64,000 nt of DNA from Roseovarius tolerans (GCF_900109855.1 NZ_FOBO01000017.1:1-64000); one strand, 5' to 3'; shown: positions 28,260 through 38,690, counted from the stretch's first letter. A program made the numbers and translations. The notes: generated by a model not told the origin, from the sequence alone.

Positions 28260-29498
28260 TTACGCCGCTTCGGCGTCATCCTTGCCAAGCGCGTGCAGCG
28301 ATGCGGCGAGCTTGGCGATTTCGCGACGCAAGGGATTCTTGGCGGCACTCGACGCAAGCGGCAGACCATGATCGCAACTTTGCGAGACCGCACGCCCGCC
28401 GTCGGGCAGTTGGATCTCTATTGCGATCTCGAGGGTTTCAGCCATGCGTTTCACGCGGCTCTTCCCGTTGAGATCGGTGAATTTCGGTGCGCGATTGAGA
28501 CAGTAGCGCAGCTTTTCGATCGGCAGATCTTCGGATTGCAACGCGCGTTTCACCCGCACCGCATTCTGCGCCGAGCGCATGTCGAGCTCCATTGTGGCGA
28601 AGTAGACCTGACAGTTGTTGAGCACCGCCTCGGTCCATTGCACCAGGGTATTCGGCATATCGACGATCACGTAGTCGAAATGCCTGCGTGCCATGTTCAG
28701 AACCCGCGTCACATCCTCGGAGTTGATCATGTCGAGGGGCAGGATATCCGCAGGCGCGGTCAGCACACGCATCTTGTCCTCGAAGCTGACGAGGGCCTGC
28801 CGGAACACGTCGTCGTCCAGAATTTCGGTATCCGACCACATCTCGAACACGACATCACGGCGCGGCAGATCGAGGAAGGTCGAGACAGAGCCGAACTGAA
28901 GGCTGAGATCGAGGATTCCGACCTGCGGCGGCTTTGCCTTGTCCGCATTTGCCAGTTCCCATGCGAGATTGACGGCAAATGTGGAGGCACCGGTGCCCCC
29001 GGCAAGGCCCTGCACGGCGAGAATCACGCCATCACCTTCGGTCGGAGGGGCATGTTGGGCCTTGGTCGCGTGCGATACAACGGTCGTGGAGGGTTTCTTG
29101 AGGCGATCGATTGCCGCCTGCAATTCGCCCTCGGGCAGTGGGTATGGCACGAATTCATCCGCGCCGTTGCGCAACAACTGATGCAGGGCGGCCGGGCTCA
29201 CATCCTCGGCGATCAGGATGGTCTTGATCCCGCTTTTGCTGGCAAGGGCGATGACTTCGCCCAGCAAGGAAAGATCTTCCTCGTCCGTCTGGTCGATTGC
29301 GATGGCGACGAATTCGAGGGATTCCGCCTCGGGCTGATTGAGAAAGGCGAGGGCCTCGGCAAATCCAAGGTCACCCCAGCTCTCGCCAAGGGCGGTCTCC
29401 ATATCCTCGATCAACAGATCAAAGTTCTGCACATCCCGACTGATGGTGCAGGCAAGGATCGGTGCCGGATCGGTCTGCTTCATCACACTACTCGTCAT
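28260..29498 (-). CDS. cpaE: Tad pilus localisation ATPase CpaE (TadZ)
   Basis: 412 aa. N-terminal receiver-like domain (about 10-140) without an evident phosphorylation pocket, then a MinD/ParA-type ATPase with deviant Walker A in VQGLAGGTGASTFAVNLA and the DLSLQFGSVSTFLDLP segment. It places the pilus machine at its site in the cell. A terminator and about 250 bp of non-coding sequence lie upstream, so cpaE may start its own transcription unit (cpaE-cpaF-tadB-tadC-tadD-TPR-cpaA). Confidence 0.9.
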   Translation of the reverse strand: MTSSVMKQTDPAPILACTISRDVQNFDLLIEDMETALGESWGDLGFAEALAFLNQPEAESLEFVAIAIDQTDEEDLSLLGEVIALASKSGIKTILIAEDVSPAALHQLLRNGADEFVPYPLPEGELQAAIDRLKKPSTTVVSHATKAQHAPPTEGDGVILAVQGLAGGTGASTFAVNLAWELANADKAKPPQVGILDLSLQFGSVSTFLDLPRRDVVFEMWSDTEILDDDVFRQALVSFEDKMRVLTAPADILPLDMINSEDVTRVLNMARRHFDYVIVDMPNTLVQWTEAVLNNCQVYFATMELDMRSAQNAVRVKRALQSEDLPIEKLRYCLNRAPKFTDLNGKSRVKRMAETLEIAIEIQLPDGGRAVSQSCDHGLPLASSAAKNPLRREIAKLAASLHALGKDDAEAA

Positions 29499-29673
29499 TG
29501 AATCCGTCCTGTAATTGCCCCACTCAATGAGAGTTTCACGCGGATCGCCCAGCCTTTACGGCATGGCCCGAGCCGCGCGCATCATGTGGCGGGGACGCTC
29601 GATACCGATGAACATGACTGGAAATATTGGCGACATTTGGGCCAAAAGATCGTAATTGTTGGATCGATGGATA

Positions 29674-29702
29674 CAAAAGAACCCGCCATTTCAGGGCGGG
29701 TT
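29674..29702 (-). terminator. Terminator after the OmpA-like pilus gene
   Basis: On the minus strand AACCCGCC-CTGAAAT-GGCGGGTT is followed by CTTTTG. It lies about 48 bp past the stop of the OmpA-like gene and separates it from cpaE. Confidence 0.8.
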
Positions 29703-29749
29703 CGAGGAGGTCCGGACCAAACCGGACGGGGAGATTCGTGGTCTCGTGT

Positions 29750-30403
29750 CTATTCGCCGGAGGTTTCCGCACTAGAGGTTTGCACATTTGACTGGGCTGT
29801 GCCGCTGGCAACATACTCGCGGTAGACGACCGACGCGTATTTTCCGTCCATGATAATCGGGTGCGATTTAACGAAACCTGTCACCTCGGTCACGGTGCGG
29901 CGGTTGCGACGTTCGCGGCCTTCTGTGACGATCAGCGGCTGCGTTTCGCCGAATGAGGCAACTGCCTCGAGGCGCGCCCGGCTGATGCCCTGGGTGGTGA
30001 GATAGGCCACTACCGCCTGCGCACGACGCATGCCGAGCGACTTGTTGTAACTGTTGGAGCCGACCGCATCGGTGTGGCCGTAGACGCGGAACCGTACTTC
30101 GGGGAATTGCCTGATCCAATGGGCCTGTTCGCGCAGGGTATCGCGAGCGCCCTCGTCGAGGACGGCCGAATTGAAGGCGAAATTCACCGTGCTCAGCACC
30201 TCGTTGGAAAACCGGCGCGACAGGTCATGTACGTAGCTGCGGTCCCCGGTCATGACCATGTGGTTGCTCATGGACGCTTCGCCGAAGGCGCCGTTGTCCA
30301 CCAGTGCGCCAGCCTCGCCAAAATAGGATCGATAGACCTCACCGCCGGGCGGTGCACAGGCCGTGACGGCGATCAGACCGGTGATTGCAAGATAGTTCTT
30401 CAT
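29750..30403 (-). CDS. OmpA-family lipoprotein in the Tad locus (CpaD position)
   Basis: 217 aa. Lipobox TACA-type signal end (AVTAC, Cys16). An OmpA-like domain fills about 90-175 (FRVYGHTDAVGSNSYNKSLGMRRAQ, shown in part, and RRNRRTVTEVTGF). It sits directly after the secretin gene where other Tad loci carry the pilotin-like CpaD, so it may anchor the secretin to peptidoglycan; that role is an inference. Gap to cpaC is 16 bp. Confidence 0.85.
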   Translation of the reverse strand: MKNYLAITGLIAVTACAPPGGEVYRSYFGEAGALVDNGAFGEASMSNHMVMTGDRSYVHDLSRRFSNEVLSTVNFAFNSAVLDEGARDTLREQAHWIRQFPEVRFRVYGHTDAVGSNSYNKSLGMRRAQAVVAYLTTQGISRARLEAVASFGETQPLIVTEGRERRNRRTVTEVTGFVKSHPIIMDGKYASVVYREYVASGTAQSNVQTSSAETSGE

Positions 30404-30419
30404 CGCCCCAGCCCTCTCC

Positions 30420-31820
30420 CTAGTCCATCACATAGCCATAAGAGCCGGTAAAGTCTTGCTTGGCAACCTCTCCGACTGCGCCGCTCTGCTTCGCGCCACG
30501 TGCGACACGCCCGTGCAGGAAAAGGTCTGCTTCGGTCGGTAGCTTGACACGGTCCGTCGGCAGCGCAAATGCTTCACCCCGGGTGGGGGAAACGAGATGT
30601 GCCGAGACGATAATGACCAATTCCGTCTGCGAGCGATTGTAATCGGCGCTGCGGAACAAGGCACCAAGCACCGGAATATCCCCGAGCCAAGGCACCTGCG
30701 CGTTATTGTCACGGAAATCGTCCTGCAAAAGGCCTGCAATCGCAAAGCTCTCGCCGTCGCGCAGCGAGACCGTGGTCGAGGTGTCGCGACGGCGGAAGGC
30801 CGGCACGTTTATTCCGTTGGTCGTAAGCGAGTTTGCAGTGTCGATAGAGGACACGGCCGCCGCCATTTCAAGATTTATGACATCTTCGTCGAGAACACGC
30901 GGAATGAAATTCAGCTCGACACCGAAGGGCTTGAATTCGATCGAGGTTGTGTCGTTGTCCTGTGCAACCGGGATCGGAAACTCTCCGCCAGCAAGAAACG
31001 TGGCCTCCTGCCCGGAAAGGGCCGTCAGGTTCGGTTCCGCAAGGGTCCTGACGATGCCTTTTTGCTCGAAGGCCTCTATCAGGATGCCCAGTTCGGTAGA
31101 CCCGATGTCCAGCCCCAGAAACAGACCGGCCTGCGAGGATGATTGCAACGTGATCGGCGGCGTGCTGTTGGCAATAAGGTTGCCTGACTCGAGTGCTCCA
31201 AAAACGCCGCTGTTGGTGAGATTGCTTACCGAAAGGGCGGCGCTCAGCGACTTGGCGACATTGCGCTGCATTTCCGCAAAGCGCACCTTGAGCATGACCT
31301 GCTGCTTGCCGGAGACCGACATCAGGTTCGACACCCGCTCGGGCGCGTAGCGTTCGGCGAGTTCAAGCGCGCGTTCCAACCGGCCCGCACTCGAAACCGT
31401 GCCGGACAGGACGATGCCGTCATTGGCGGTCCGCACCTCGATCTGCTCTCCGGGAAGGATTTGCCGCAAACGCTCCTTGAATTCGGAAATGTCGGTGCTG
31501 ACATGCACCTCTATGTTCGTGATCAGCTGTCCTGTTCCATCGAACAGGCTGAGCGTGGTGCGCCCCGGTGCCTTGCCGAGAACATAGATGGTGCGATCCG
31601 ACAGGGTGGAAAAATCGGCGATCGCCGGATTGGCGATGCTGAGTTCCGCGAAGGGGACTTCGCTTTCGACGACAACTGCGCGGCTCATTGAAACGCTGAG
31701 GTTGCTCGTCGCTCCGCCGCGCAGGACACGCACATCTTGCGCCTGCGATACGGTCGCAATCGGACTAGCGCCTACTGCCAGCCCAAATAGGGCGGCGACT
31801 GCGTAACTTCTCATTTTCAT
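30420..31820 (-). CDS. cpaC: Tad pilus secretin CpaC (RcpA)
   Basis: 466 aa. Signal peptide (MRSYAVAALFGLAVGASPI, cleavage near AQA), an N-terminal pilus-secretin domain (VLRGGATSNLSVSMSRAVVV), a BON-like segment (IEVRTANDGIVLSGTVSSAG), and the C-terminal secretin domain ending with TELVIIVSAHLVSP. It forms the outer-membrane channel for the Flp pilus. I use the ATG at 31820, with AGGT close upstream, rather than the longer frame. Confidence 0.93.
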   Translation of the reverse strand: MKMRSYAVAALFGLAVGASPIATVSQAQDVRVLRGGATSNLSVSMSRAVVVESEVPFAELSIANPAIADFSTLSDRTIYVLGKAPGRTTLSLFDGTGQLITNIEVHVSTDISEFKERLRQILPGEQIEVRTANDGIVLSGTVSSAGRLERALELAERYAPERVSNLMSVSGKQQVMLKVRFAEMQRNVAKSLSAALSVSNLTNSGVFGALESGNLIANSTPPITLQSSSQAGLFLGLDIGSTELGILIEAFEQKGIVRTLAEPNLTALSGQEATFLAGGEFPIPVAQDNDTTSIEFKPFGVELNFIPRVLDEDVINLEMAAAVSSIDTANSLTTNGINVPAFRRRDTSTTVSLRDGESFAIAGLLQDDFRDNNAQVPWLGDIPVLGALFRSADYNRSQTELVIIVSAHLVSPTRGEAFALPTDRVKLPTEADLFLHGRVARGAKQSGAVGEVAKQDFTGSYGYVMD

Positions 31821-31965
31821 GTGACCTGCCTTTCCGATCACGCCTCATTTTCTCAGGTCTTAACGCCTGAACTTGTGTGCACTGTGAGGCAGTTTCTCAA
31901 ATTTTGCAAGAATCAATACAATTTTCACGTTTTTTGTCACTTGTGTTGCGCATTGACGACGCAAT

Positions 31966-31996
31966 GAGAAAGGGCGGCCGTCGGGCCACCCTTCTC
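31966..31996 (-). terminator. Hairpin between cpaB and cpaC
   Basis: On the minus strand GAGAA-GGGTGGCC-CGAC-GGCCGCCC-TTTCTC forms a long stem with a small mismatch, 20 bp beyond the cpaB stop. The T-rich tract after it is weak. The AT-rich stretch 31842-31960 that follows may hold a cpaC promoter. Confidence 0.6.
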
Positions 31997-32015
31997 AGAA
32001 CATGCACCAATCCTA

Positions 32016-32885
32016 TCAGTTCGTGCAGGGAATGGGTGTTTCGATGACCTCTGCGCCGCGGCGTGTGCGTACCGTGCAGCGGGCGGCCTCCGGTTTCGGC
32101 TCTTCCACGACCTGTGCCTGCAGCCCGAGCAGGCGCCGCTGATCGACTTCGATCACTTCGGAGAGGGATTCGTCCAGAGCCCCCACGAGAGATAGGGCGA
32201 GACCTCCGGTGGATTGCGCCTGCGCAAGGGCTGCAACCTCTTGCGGAGTGGCGGACACGGTCACTGTGCGGGCAACGCGGGCCTCTGCACTGTCCATATC
32301 GGCATTCTGGTCCACGGCGATGATCTTCATACGGGTTTCGATCAGTTTGGTGACCTCGCCCGAGGAATCCCCTTCCGTCCGCACGTTTCCCTTGCCGACC
32401 GAACCGGTCCAGTAGACGTCAACCAGATCCCCTGGCCGCAAGAAGCCCGACACGCCGCTCGTCGCATCGACCTTGATGGCAAAGGCGCGCATGCCCGCAT
32501 CGAGGCGCGAGGTGATGCCCGCGTCCTCGCCGGGTTTGGTCACCTTCATCGAAAGGATCACCTCGCGCTCTATCATGCTGCGCAAGACTTCACGCTCCAT
32601 CCCGGCACCGGCGACGAACAATTGCTCGGGCTTGGTGAATACGCCTTCTGGCAGGGCGGTCTTGGGATAGGCCACGAGGCGCACATCTTTTTCGTGCAAG
32701 GCTTCGCCAAAGGCGAGCGGGCGCGCGGCGACATAGACATCGACCGTTTCGATATTGGGCGCGCGCTGCTGCCGTTCGATGGCCAGCTGTCGCTGATACC
32801 CGTCGATATAGGTTTTCGCCATGTATGCGGCAAAGCCCGCGAGCCCGACGCCGAGAACCAGTACCAATCCAAATACCATACGCAT
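32016..32885 (-). CDS. cpaB: Flp pilus assembly protein CpaB (RcpC)
   Basis: 289 aa. N-terminal membrane anchor (MVFGLVLVLGVGLAGFAAYMA), a SAF-like domain (VAARPLAFGEALHEKDVRLV) and the RcpC domain (MRAFAIKVDATSGVSGFLRPGDLVDVYW, shown in part). Periplasmic part of the Tad export channel, linking secretin and inner membrane. First assembly gene after the pilin gene. Confidence 0.93.
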   Translation of the reverse strand: MRMVFGLVLVLGVGLAGFAAYMAKTYIDGYQRQLAIERQQRAPNIETVDVYVAARPLAFGEALHEKDVRLVAYPKTALPEGVFTKPEQLFVAGAGMEREVLRSMIEREVILSMKVTKPGEDAGITSRLDAGMRAFAIKVDATSGVSGFLRPGDLVDVYWTGSVGKGNVRTEGDSSGEVTKLIETRMKIIAVDQNADMDSAEARVARTVTVSATPQEVAALAQAQSTGGLALSLVGALDESLSEVIEVDQRRLLGLQAQVVEEPKPEAARCTVRTRRGAEVIETPIPCTN

Positions 32886-33021
32886 GGTGTATCCCTCTCA
32901 TCTAAAGGAAGCGCATGCCGAGACGACGTGCCCTCATCCAGTTTTGTTAACGTCCCAATGTGGCGAAATGAGGGAGGTGCATTGGCCTAATCGTGCCGAA
33001 CAACTCGTCTTGCGAAAGCAA

Positions 33022-33054
33022 ATGACCGCAGACGCCAACTGCATCTGCGGTCAT
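33022..33054 (-). terminator. Hairpin after the pilin gene (partial terminator candidate)
   Basis: A perfect 11-bp stem ATGACCGCAGA/TCTGCGGTCAT with an 11-nt loop, followed on the minus strand by TTTGCTTTC. It lies between flp and cpaB and could make pilin mRNA more abundant or stable than that of the assembly genes. Confidence 0.65.
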
Positions 33055-33130
33055 TCGTAGTCTTGTCAGACCGTGGTCATCGGGCGCGCGTCACGCGGAT
33101 TGGCGATCGCCCAGATGTACCAGTAGTCTT

Positions 33131-33355
33131 TTAGTCGGCGGCGGGAGCCGCGCCGGTGAAGCCGAGCGTGTCGGGAGCTTCAACGGTGATGCCGCCCACT
33201 TCGTCGCCGATCGAGGTGGCGAGCGTGCCGATGCCGTTGTTCACGGCGGTCACGCCGGCGATTCCCAGGCCCACGACTGCTGCGGTCAGTACGACCCAGT
33301 CAACCGTAACGGCGCCGTCTTCGTCTTTCAGGAAGTTCTGGATAAAGGTGTTCAT
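33131..33355 (-). CDS. flp: Flp-type IVb major pilin
   Basis: 74 aa. Short leader MNTFIQNFLKDEDG, predicted cleavage after Gly14, then the hydrophobic N-terminus AVTVDWVVLTAAVVGLGIAG. The fifth mature residue is Asp19 where Flp pilins usually have Glu. It is the structural pilin polymerised by CpaF/TadBC. SD GGAGGG precedes the ATG. It is the first gene of the pilus locus, transcribed toward cpaB. Confidence 0.93.
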   Translation of the reverse strand: MNTFIQNFLKDEDGAVTVDWVVLTAAVVGLGIAGVTAVNNGIGTLATSIGDEVGGITVEAPDTLGFTGAAPAAD

Positions 33356-33708
33356 TTTGGTCCCTCCAAAGGATCATTTGCTCAGTTTTCACATCACCCC
33401 GGTTTTGGACCCGTTCATTTTTAATGGTCCGCTGTCGGAGTGGTGTGAGTGCATATAGCCAAGCAAATCAGGCGGGATTTTGGCGGCATTAAAGCCATTT
33501 TAGTGAAGTCTAAGGTTTTCGATAAAATTTCAGCAACCATCTGAAAATAAACAAATAAAAAAATACCACAGCAGAGATAAACACGCATAGGGTGCAGAAT
33601 GTGGCTTTAAATCGCCAGATCATTCCTCTCAATTAAAGACAATACTGGCGTTGCGCATCGATTTTTGCGATCCTTTCACCAATCAATTAGAGGCAGAGCA
33701 GAGCCCAG
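33356..33708. other. AT-rich divergent control region of flp and the lytic transglycosylase gene
   Basis: About 350 bp, much richer in A and T than its surroundings, with A-tracts around 33545-33570. It must contain the flp promoter and that of the divergent lytic transglycosylase gene. No clear operator or further gene seen. Confidence 0.6.
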
Positions 33709-34515
33709 ATGAAGAACCTGATCCTGACTGTGGTGGCGATATGCCTTCTGGCGGGCCATGACGCACCGGCCGAGGATGCGCCTGCTTTTTCGGACTTCAC
33801 CTTCAAGCGCGAGAAAGCCCCGAAGCCGGGCGAGCGGCGCAAACCACTCGTGCAGATCACGCCTGACGATAACGCGGGTGCGGTCCGACCCGCACCCAAG
33901 GCGGATGCGCCACCTCAACAGGCGCGTCACGCCTGGTTCTGGGAGGCGGTGCCGTGGCAGATCGACAGCGACGCAACTACGCGCCTCGCGGCTGCCACGA
34001 AACACCTGTCTCGCCCGCCCGAGGGCAAAGGGGTCGCTGCCCCACGCCTACAGGCAATACAGCAGGTGGCGCGAGAGAATGGTGCGCATATCCTGCGCGC
34101 TACCATTGGTACCCGCGTCTCGCCTGCCCTCGTCCTTGCCGTGATCGCGGTCGAATCCTCGGGTACGCCCGAGGCCGTCAGCAGCGCAGGCGCGCAGGGT
34201 CTCATGCAGCTCATGCCCGCCACTGCGGCACGGTTTGGCGTTACCGATGTGTTCGAAGCCGGAGACAACATCAAGGGCGGGGTTGCCTATCTCGATTGGC
34301 TGATCGGGGAATTCGGGGGGGACGTGCTGCTCGCACTTGCAGGCTACAACGCGGGCGAGAACGCGGTGAAGTCGCATGCAGGCGTGCCGCCCTTCGCCGA
34401 AACGCGTGATTATATCCCCAAGGTGCTTGCCGCCTACGAGGTGGCACGTGGGTTGTGCAAGACGCGGCCGGAGTTGATCACCGACGCCTGCGCCCTGACC
34501 CTCGCGTCGAATTAG
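33709..34515 (+). CDS. Lytic transglycosylase (SLT domain)
   Basis: 268 aa. Signal peptide MKNLILTVVAICLLAG, a proline-rich linker (30-75), then the SLT fold (about 120-250): VIAVESSGTPEAVSSAGAQG with catalytic Glu in VESSG, LMQLMPATAARFGV and LAGYNAGENAVKSHAGVPPF. It cleaves peptidoglycan glycan strands in the periplasm. Being divergent from flp, it may open the wall for the pilus, as other transglycosylases do near export systems; this is positional inference. Confidence 0.9.
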   Translation: MKNLILTVVAICLLAGHDAPAEDAPAFSDFTFKREKAPKPGERRKPLVQITPDDNAGAVRPAPKADAPPQQARHAWFWEAVPWQIDSDATTRLAAATKHLSRPPEGKGVAAPRLQAIQQVARENGAHILRATIGTRVSPALVLAVIAVESSGTPEAVSSAGAQGLMQLMPATAARFGVTDVFEAGDNIKGGVAYLDWLIGEFGGDVLLALAGYNAGENAVKSHAGVPPFAETRDYIPKVLAAYEVARGLCKTRPELITDACALTLASN

Positions 34516-34517
34516 AC

Positions 34518-34541
34518 GGCCCGACCCCGAAGGACCGGGCC
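34518..34541. terminator. Hairpin between convergent genes
   Basis: GGCCCG-(11-12 nt)-CGGGCC lies between the transglycosylase stop and the CoA-transferase B stop. No T-run, so terminator function is tentative. Confidence 0.45.
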
Positions 34542-34547
34542 AGCCTG

Positions 34548-35177
34548 TCAGTTGACGATGGTCGCCTCGGTGGCGGCGCGAATCTCGTCCTCGGTCACGC
34601 CCTCGGCGGTCTCAACGATCCTGAGCCCGCCCTTGACCACATCCAGAACGCCCAGGTTGGTGATGATCCGGTTGACCACCCCGGTGCCGGTCAGCGGCAG
34701 CGTGCATTCCTTCAGAAGCTTGCTGTCGCCATGCTTGTTGGTGTGGTCCATCACCACCACCACGCGGCGCACGCCTGCGACAAGATCCATCGCGCCACCC
34801 ATGCCCTTCACGAGCTTGCCGGGGATCATCCAATTCGCCAGATCGCCGTTCTCGGCCACTTCCATCGCGCCGAGGATCGCCATCGCGATCTTGCCGCCCC
34901 GGATCATGCCAAAGGACATTGCGCTGTCGAAATAACTGGTATGGGGCAGTTCGGTGATGGTCTGCTTGCCCGCGTTAATCAGGTCGGGGTCCTCGGTGCC
35001 CGCGACCGGAAACGGCCCCATGCCGAGCATCCCGTTTTCCGATTGCAGCGTGACCTGCACGCCCTCGGGGATGTAATTGGGCACCAGCGTCGGGATGCCG
35101 ATCCCGAGGTTCACATAGGTGCCGTCCTCAAGCTCCTTTGCCGCACGCGCGGCCATCTGATTGCGATCCCAGGGCAT
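34548..35177 (-). CDS. 3-oxoacid CoA-transferase subunit B
   Basis: 209 aa. Family motifs: [19 protein letters not shown] and the catalytic Glu region [11 protein letters not shown]. It carries the covalent glutamyl-CoA intermediate and, with subunit A, moves CoA between succinate and acetoacetate or related oxoacids. The ATG at 35177 is 2 bp after the subunit A stop; the longer frame overlaps subunit A. Use with ketone bodies or PHB is likely but not shown here. Confidence 0.93.
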   Translation of the reverse strand: MPWDRNQMAARAAKELEDGTYVNLGIGIPTLVPNYIPEGVQVTLQSENGMLGMGPFPVAGTEDPDLINAGKQTITELPHTSYFDSAMSFGMIRGGKIAMAILGAMEVAENGDLANWMIPGKLVKGMGGAMDLVAGVRRVVVVMDHTNKHGDSKLLKECTLPLTGTGVVNRIITNLGVLDVVKGGLRIVETAEGVTEDEIRAATEATIVN

Positions 35178-35179
35178 GA

Positions 35180-35875
<696 letters not shown>

Positions 35876-36053
35876 CGCGAAACTCCTCCTGAAGTTTGAT
35901 CGTCCCCGGTATCAGGCGGATCATGGGGCGGTGTCAACGCGATGCCCTGTCCAAACGCCATGAAATAAGGATTACTACGTAACACCGGCCACGGCCGCGT
36001 TCTTGCAAGAAATGCGGAGAGAAGTCTTTTCAAGATTTCGGACTTGTTCGGTG

Positions 36054-38690
36054 TCAGCCGGTCTTCTTGCGAGCAGCGGGCTTCTTGGCAGCAGGCTTTT
36101 TCGCGGTCTTGCCGGGCTTGCCCTTCTTAGCCGATTTCTCGGCGATGAGTTCGACCGCCATGTCCGGCGTCACATCTGCGGGCTGCACGTCCTTCGGCAG
36201 CGTTGCATTGACTTTGCCCCATTTGACATAGGGGCCAAAGCGTCCGTCCATGATATGGATCGGGCCGCCTTCGCTGGGATGCTCGCCAAGATCGCGCAGC
36301 GGCTTGGCCGCCGCCCGCCCGCGCCCGCCGGGATTGGCGCGCTTTTCAGCCAGCAGTTCCACCGCGCGGTTCATCCCGATCTCGAACACATCCGCTGGAT
36401 CCTTGAGATTGGCATAGACCGGTTTCGCGTCCTCGGGGCCCTGATGCATGATATAGGGGCCGAAGCGCCCGAAATTCGACTTGATTGTGCCGCCCTCGGG
36501 ATGCTCGCCCACCTCACGCGGCAGGCTGAGCAGCGTCAGCGCCTTTTCCAGCGTCATTTCTTCGGCTTTCCAGCCCTTGGGCAGGCTGGCGCGGTCGGGT
36601 TTCTTGTTCTCTTCTGTCGCCTCGCCGCGTTGCACGTAAGGGCCGAACCGGCCAGAGCGCAGCGAAATCTCGTTGCCGTCCTCATCCTCGCCCAAAATCC
36701 GGTCGCCGTTTTCCGCCGCATCGCCGCCGATGGGGCGGGTGTAGCGGCATTCGGGGTAGTTGCCACAGCCGACGAACCCGCCCGAGCGCGAGGTCTTGAG
36801 GTGCAACTGCCCGGTGCCGCAGAGCGGGCATTGGCGCGGGTCGCCGCCATCTTCGCGGGGTGGGTAGAGCGTCGGGGCGAGCGCGTCGTCGAGCACGTCG
36901 AGCACCTCGGAGATCCTCAGTTCCGAGGTCTCGGCGATGGCCGCCGAGAAATCGCGCCAGAACCGGTTGAGGATGTCCTTGTAATCCGCCTCGCCTGCGC
37001 TCACGCGGTCGAGGTCTTCCTCGAGATTGGCGGTGAATTCGTAGCCCACATATTTGCGAAAGAAGTTGATCAGGAAGATCGTGACGATCCGTCCCTTGTC
37101 CTCGGGATAGAGGCGGTTCTGCTCCTTGCGGACATATTCGCGGTCCTGGATCGTGCCGAGCACGCTGGCATAGGTCGAGGGGCGACCGATGCCCAGCTCT
37201 TCCATCTTCTTGACCAGCGTCGCCTCGGTATAGCGGGGCGGGGGCTGGGTGAAATGTTGCAGGCTGAGAACGGATTCATTCTCTGACATCACGGCGGCGG
37301 TCGTCTCGGTCCCGTCCTGTGCCTTGGCGAATTCAGGACGCAGCGAGGACTTGGCGAAGACCGCCTGGTCGCCCTGCGTGATCTGCGGCAGGCGGCGGTC
37401 GTCATCGTCGCCCACGACGTCGTCGCGGCCCTCTTCATAGACCTTGAGAAAGCCGTCGAAGAGCATGACCTGCCCGGTGGCGCGCAAGCCCACCTGACCG
37501 TCGTCGCTGCCGATCTCGACTGTCGTGCGCTCCAGCCGGGCGGCGGCCATCTGGCAGGCGAGGGTGCGCTTCCAGATCAGATCATAGAGCTTGCGCTGAT
37601 CGGCGTCGGTGCTCTTTATCTTGCCCGCGTCGCGCGTCATCTCGGTGGGGCGAATGCACTCATGTGCTTCCTGCGCGTTCTTGGCCTTGTTCTTGTACAT
37701 GCGCGGGCTTTTGGGCATGTAGTCCTCGCCGTAGCGGTCCTTGATCGCGTCGCGCGCGGCCATCACCGCCTCGGGGGCCATGTCGATGCCATCGGTCCGC
37801 ATATAGGTGATATAGCCCGCCTCATAGAGGCGCTGCGCCGCGCTCATGCATTGCTTGGCCCCCATGCCGAACTTGCGGCTGGCCTCCTGCTGAAGGGTCG
37901 ATGTCATGAACGGGGCCGAGGGGTTGCGCGTGCCGGGCTTGGCCTCGACCGAGCTGACTGTCAGAGCGCGTGAGGCCACGGCCTGTACGGCCATTTCGGC
38001 CTGCGTCGCGTTCTCCAGATCGAATTTGTCGAGCTTCTTGCCCGCGAGTGTCACCAACCGCGCCTCGAACTCCTGACCGCGCGGGGTGGCGAGCAGCGCC
38101 TTCACGGACCAGTATTCACGCGCGTTGAACGCCTCGATTTCCATCTCGCGCTCGACGATGAGGCGCAGGCAGACCGACTGCACGCGCCCCGCCGAGCGCG
38201 CGCCGGGCAGCTTGCGCCAGAGCACCGGGGAGAGGTTGAAGCCGACGAGATAATCAAGCGCGCGGCGCGCCAGATAGGCCTCGACCAGCGGCGCATCGAC
38301 CTGCCGTGGGTTCTTCATCGCCTCGGTGACGGCGGTCTTGGTGATCGCGTTGAACACCACGCGGCTGACCGGCGTGTCTTTCTTGATGACCTTGCGTTTG
38401 CGCAGGGTTTCCTCGAGATGCCAGCTGATCGCCTCGCCCTCGCGGTCGGGGTCAGTGGCGAGAATGAGCGCATTGTCATCCTTGAGCGCGTCGGCGATGG
38501 CCTTTACGTGTTTGCGGCTGTCAGCGCCCACTTCCCATGTCATGTCGAAGCCGTTCTCGGGATCGACCGAGCCATCCTTTGGGGGTAGGTCGCGGACATG
38601 GCCATAGCTTGCCAGAACCGTGTAGCCATCGCCTAGATACTTGTTGATCGTCTTGGCTTTGGCGGGCGATTCGACAACGACAACGGGCAT
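36054..38690 (-). CDS. topA: DNA topoisomerase I
   Basis: 878 aa. Toprim domain at the N-terminus (VVVESPAKAKTINKYLG, ATDPDREGEAISWHL), the active-site Tyr in GYITYMRTDGIDM (G replaces the common S after RTD), a Cys4 zinc finger (CPLCGTGQLHL ... CGNYPEC), several C-terminal topoisomerase repeats (FGPYVQRGE, FGRFGPYIMHQG, DGRFGPYVKWG) and a Lys/Ala tail. It relaxes negative supercoils. The ATG at 38690 (MPVVVVESPAKAK) is chosen over the longer frame. Downstream of the broken dprA, the common alphaproteobacterial order. Confidence 0.95.
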   Translation of the reverse strand: MPVVVVESPAKAKTINKYLGDGYTVLASYGHVRDLPPKDGSVDPENGFDMTWEVGADSRKHVKAIADALKDDNALILATDPDREGEAISWHLEETLRKRKVIKKDTPVSRVVFNAITKTAVTEAMKNPRQVDAPLVEAYLARRALDYLVGFNLSPVLWRKLPGARSAGRVQSVCLRLIVEREMEIEAFNAREYWSVKALLATPRGQEFEARLVTLAGKKLDKFDLENATQAEMAVQAVASRALTVSSVEAKPGTRNPSAPFMTSTLQQEASRKFGMGAKQCMSAAQRLYEAGYITYMRTDGIDMAPEAVMAARDAIKDRYGEDYMPKSPRMYKNKAKNAQEAHECIRPTEMTRDAGKIKSTDADQRKLYDLIWKRTLACQMAAARLERTTVEIGSDDGQVGLRATGQVMLFDGFLKVYEEGRDDVVGDDDDRRLPQITQGDQAVFAKSSLRPEFAKAQDGTETTAAVMSENESVLSLQHFTQPPPRYTEATLVKKMEELGIGRPSTYASVLGTIQDREYVRKEQNRLYPEDKGRIVTIFLINFFRKYVGYEFTANLEEDLDRVSAGEADYKDILNRFWRDFSAAIAETSELRISEVLDVLDDALAPTLYPPREDGGDPRQCPLCGTGQLHLKTSRSGGFVGCGNYPECRYTRPIGGDAAENGDRILGEDEDGNEISLRSGRFGPYVQRGEATEENKKPDRASLPKGWKAEEMTLEKALTLLSLPREVGEHPEGGTIKSNFGRFGPYIMHQGPEDAKPVYANLKDPADVFEIGMNRAVELLAEKRANPGGRGRAAAKPLRDLGEHPSEGGPIHIMDGRFGPYVKWGKVNATLPKDVQPADVTPDMAVELIAEKSAKKGKPGKTAKKPAAKKPAARKKTG

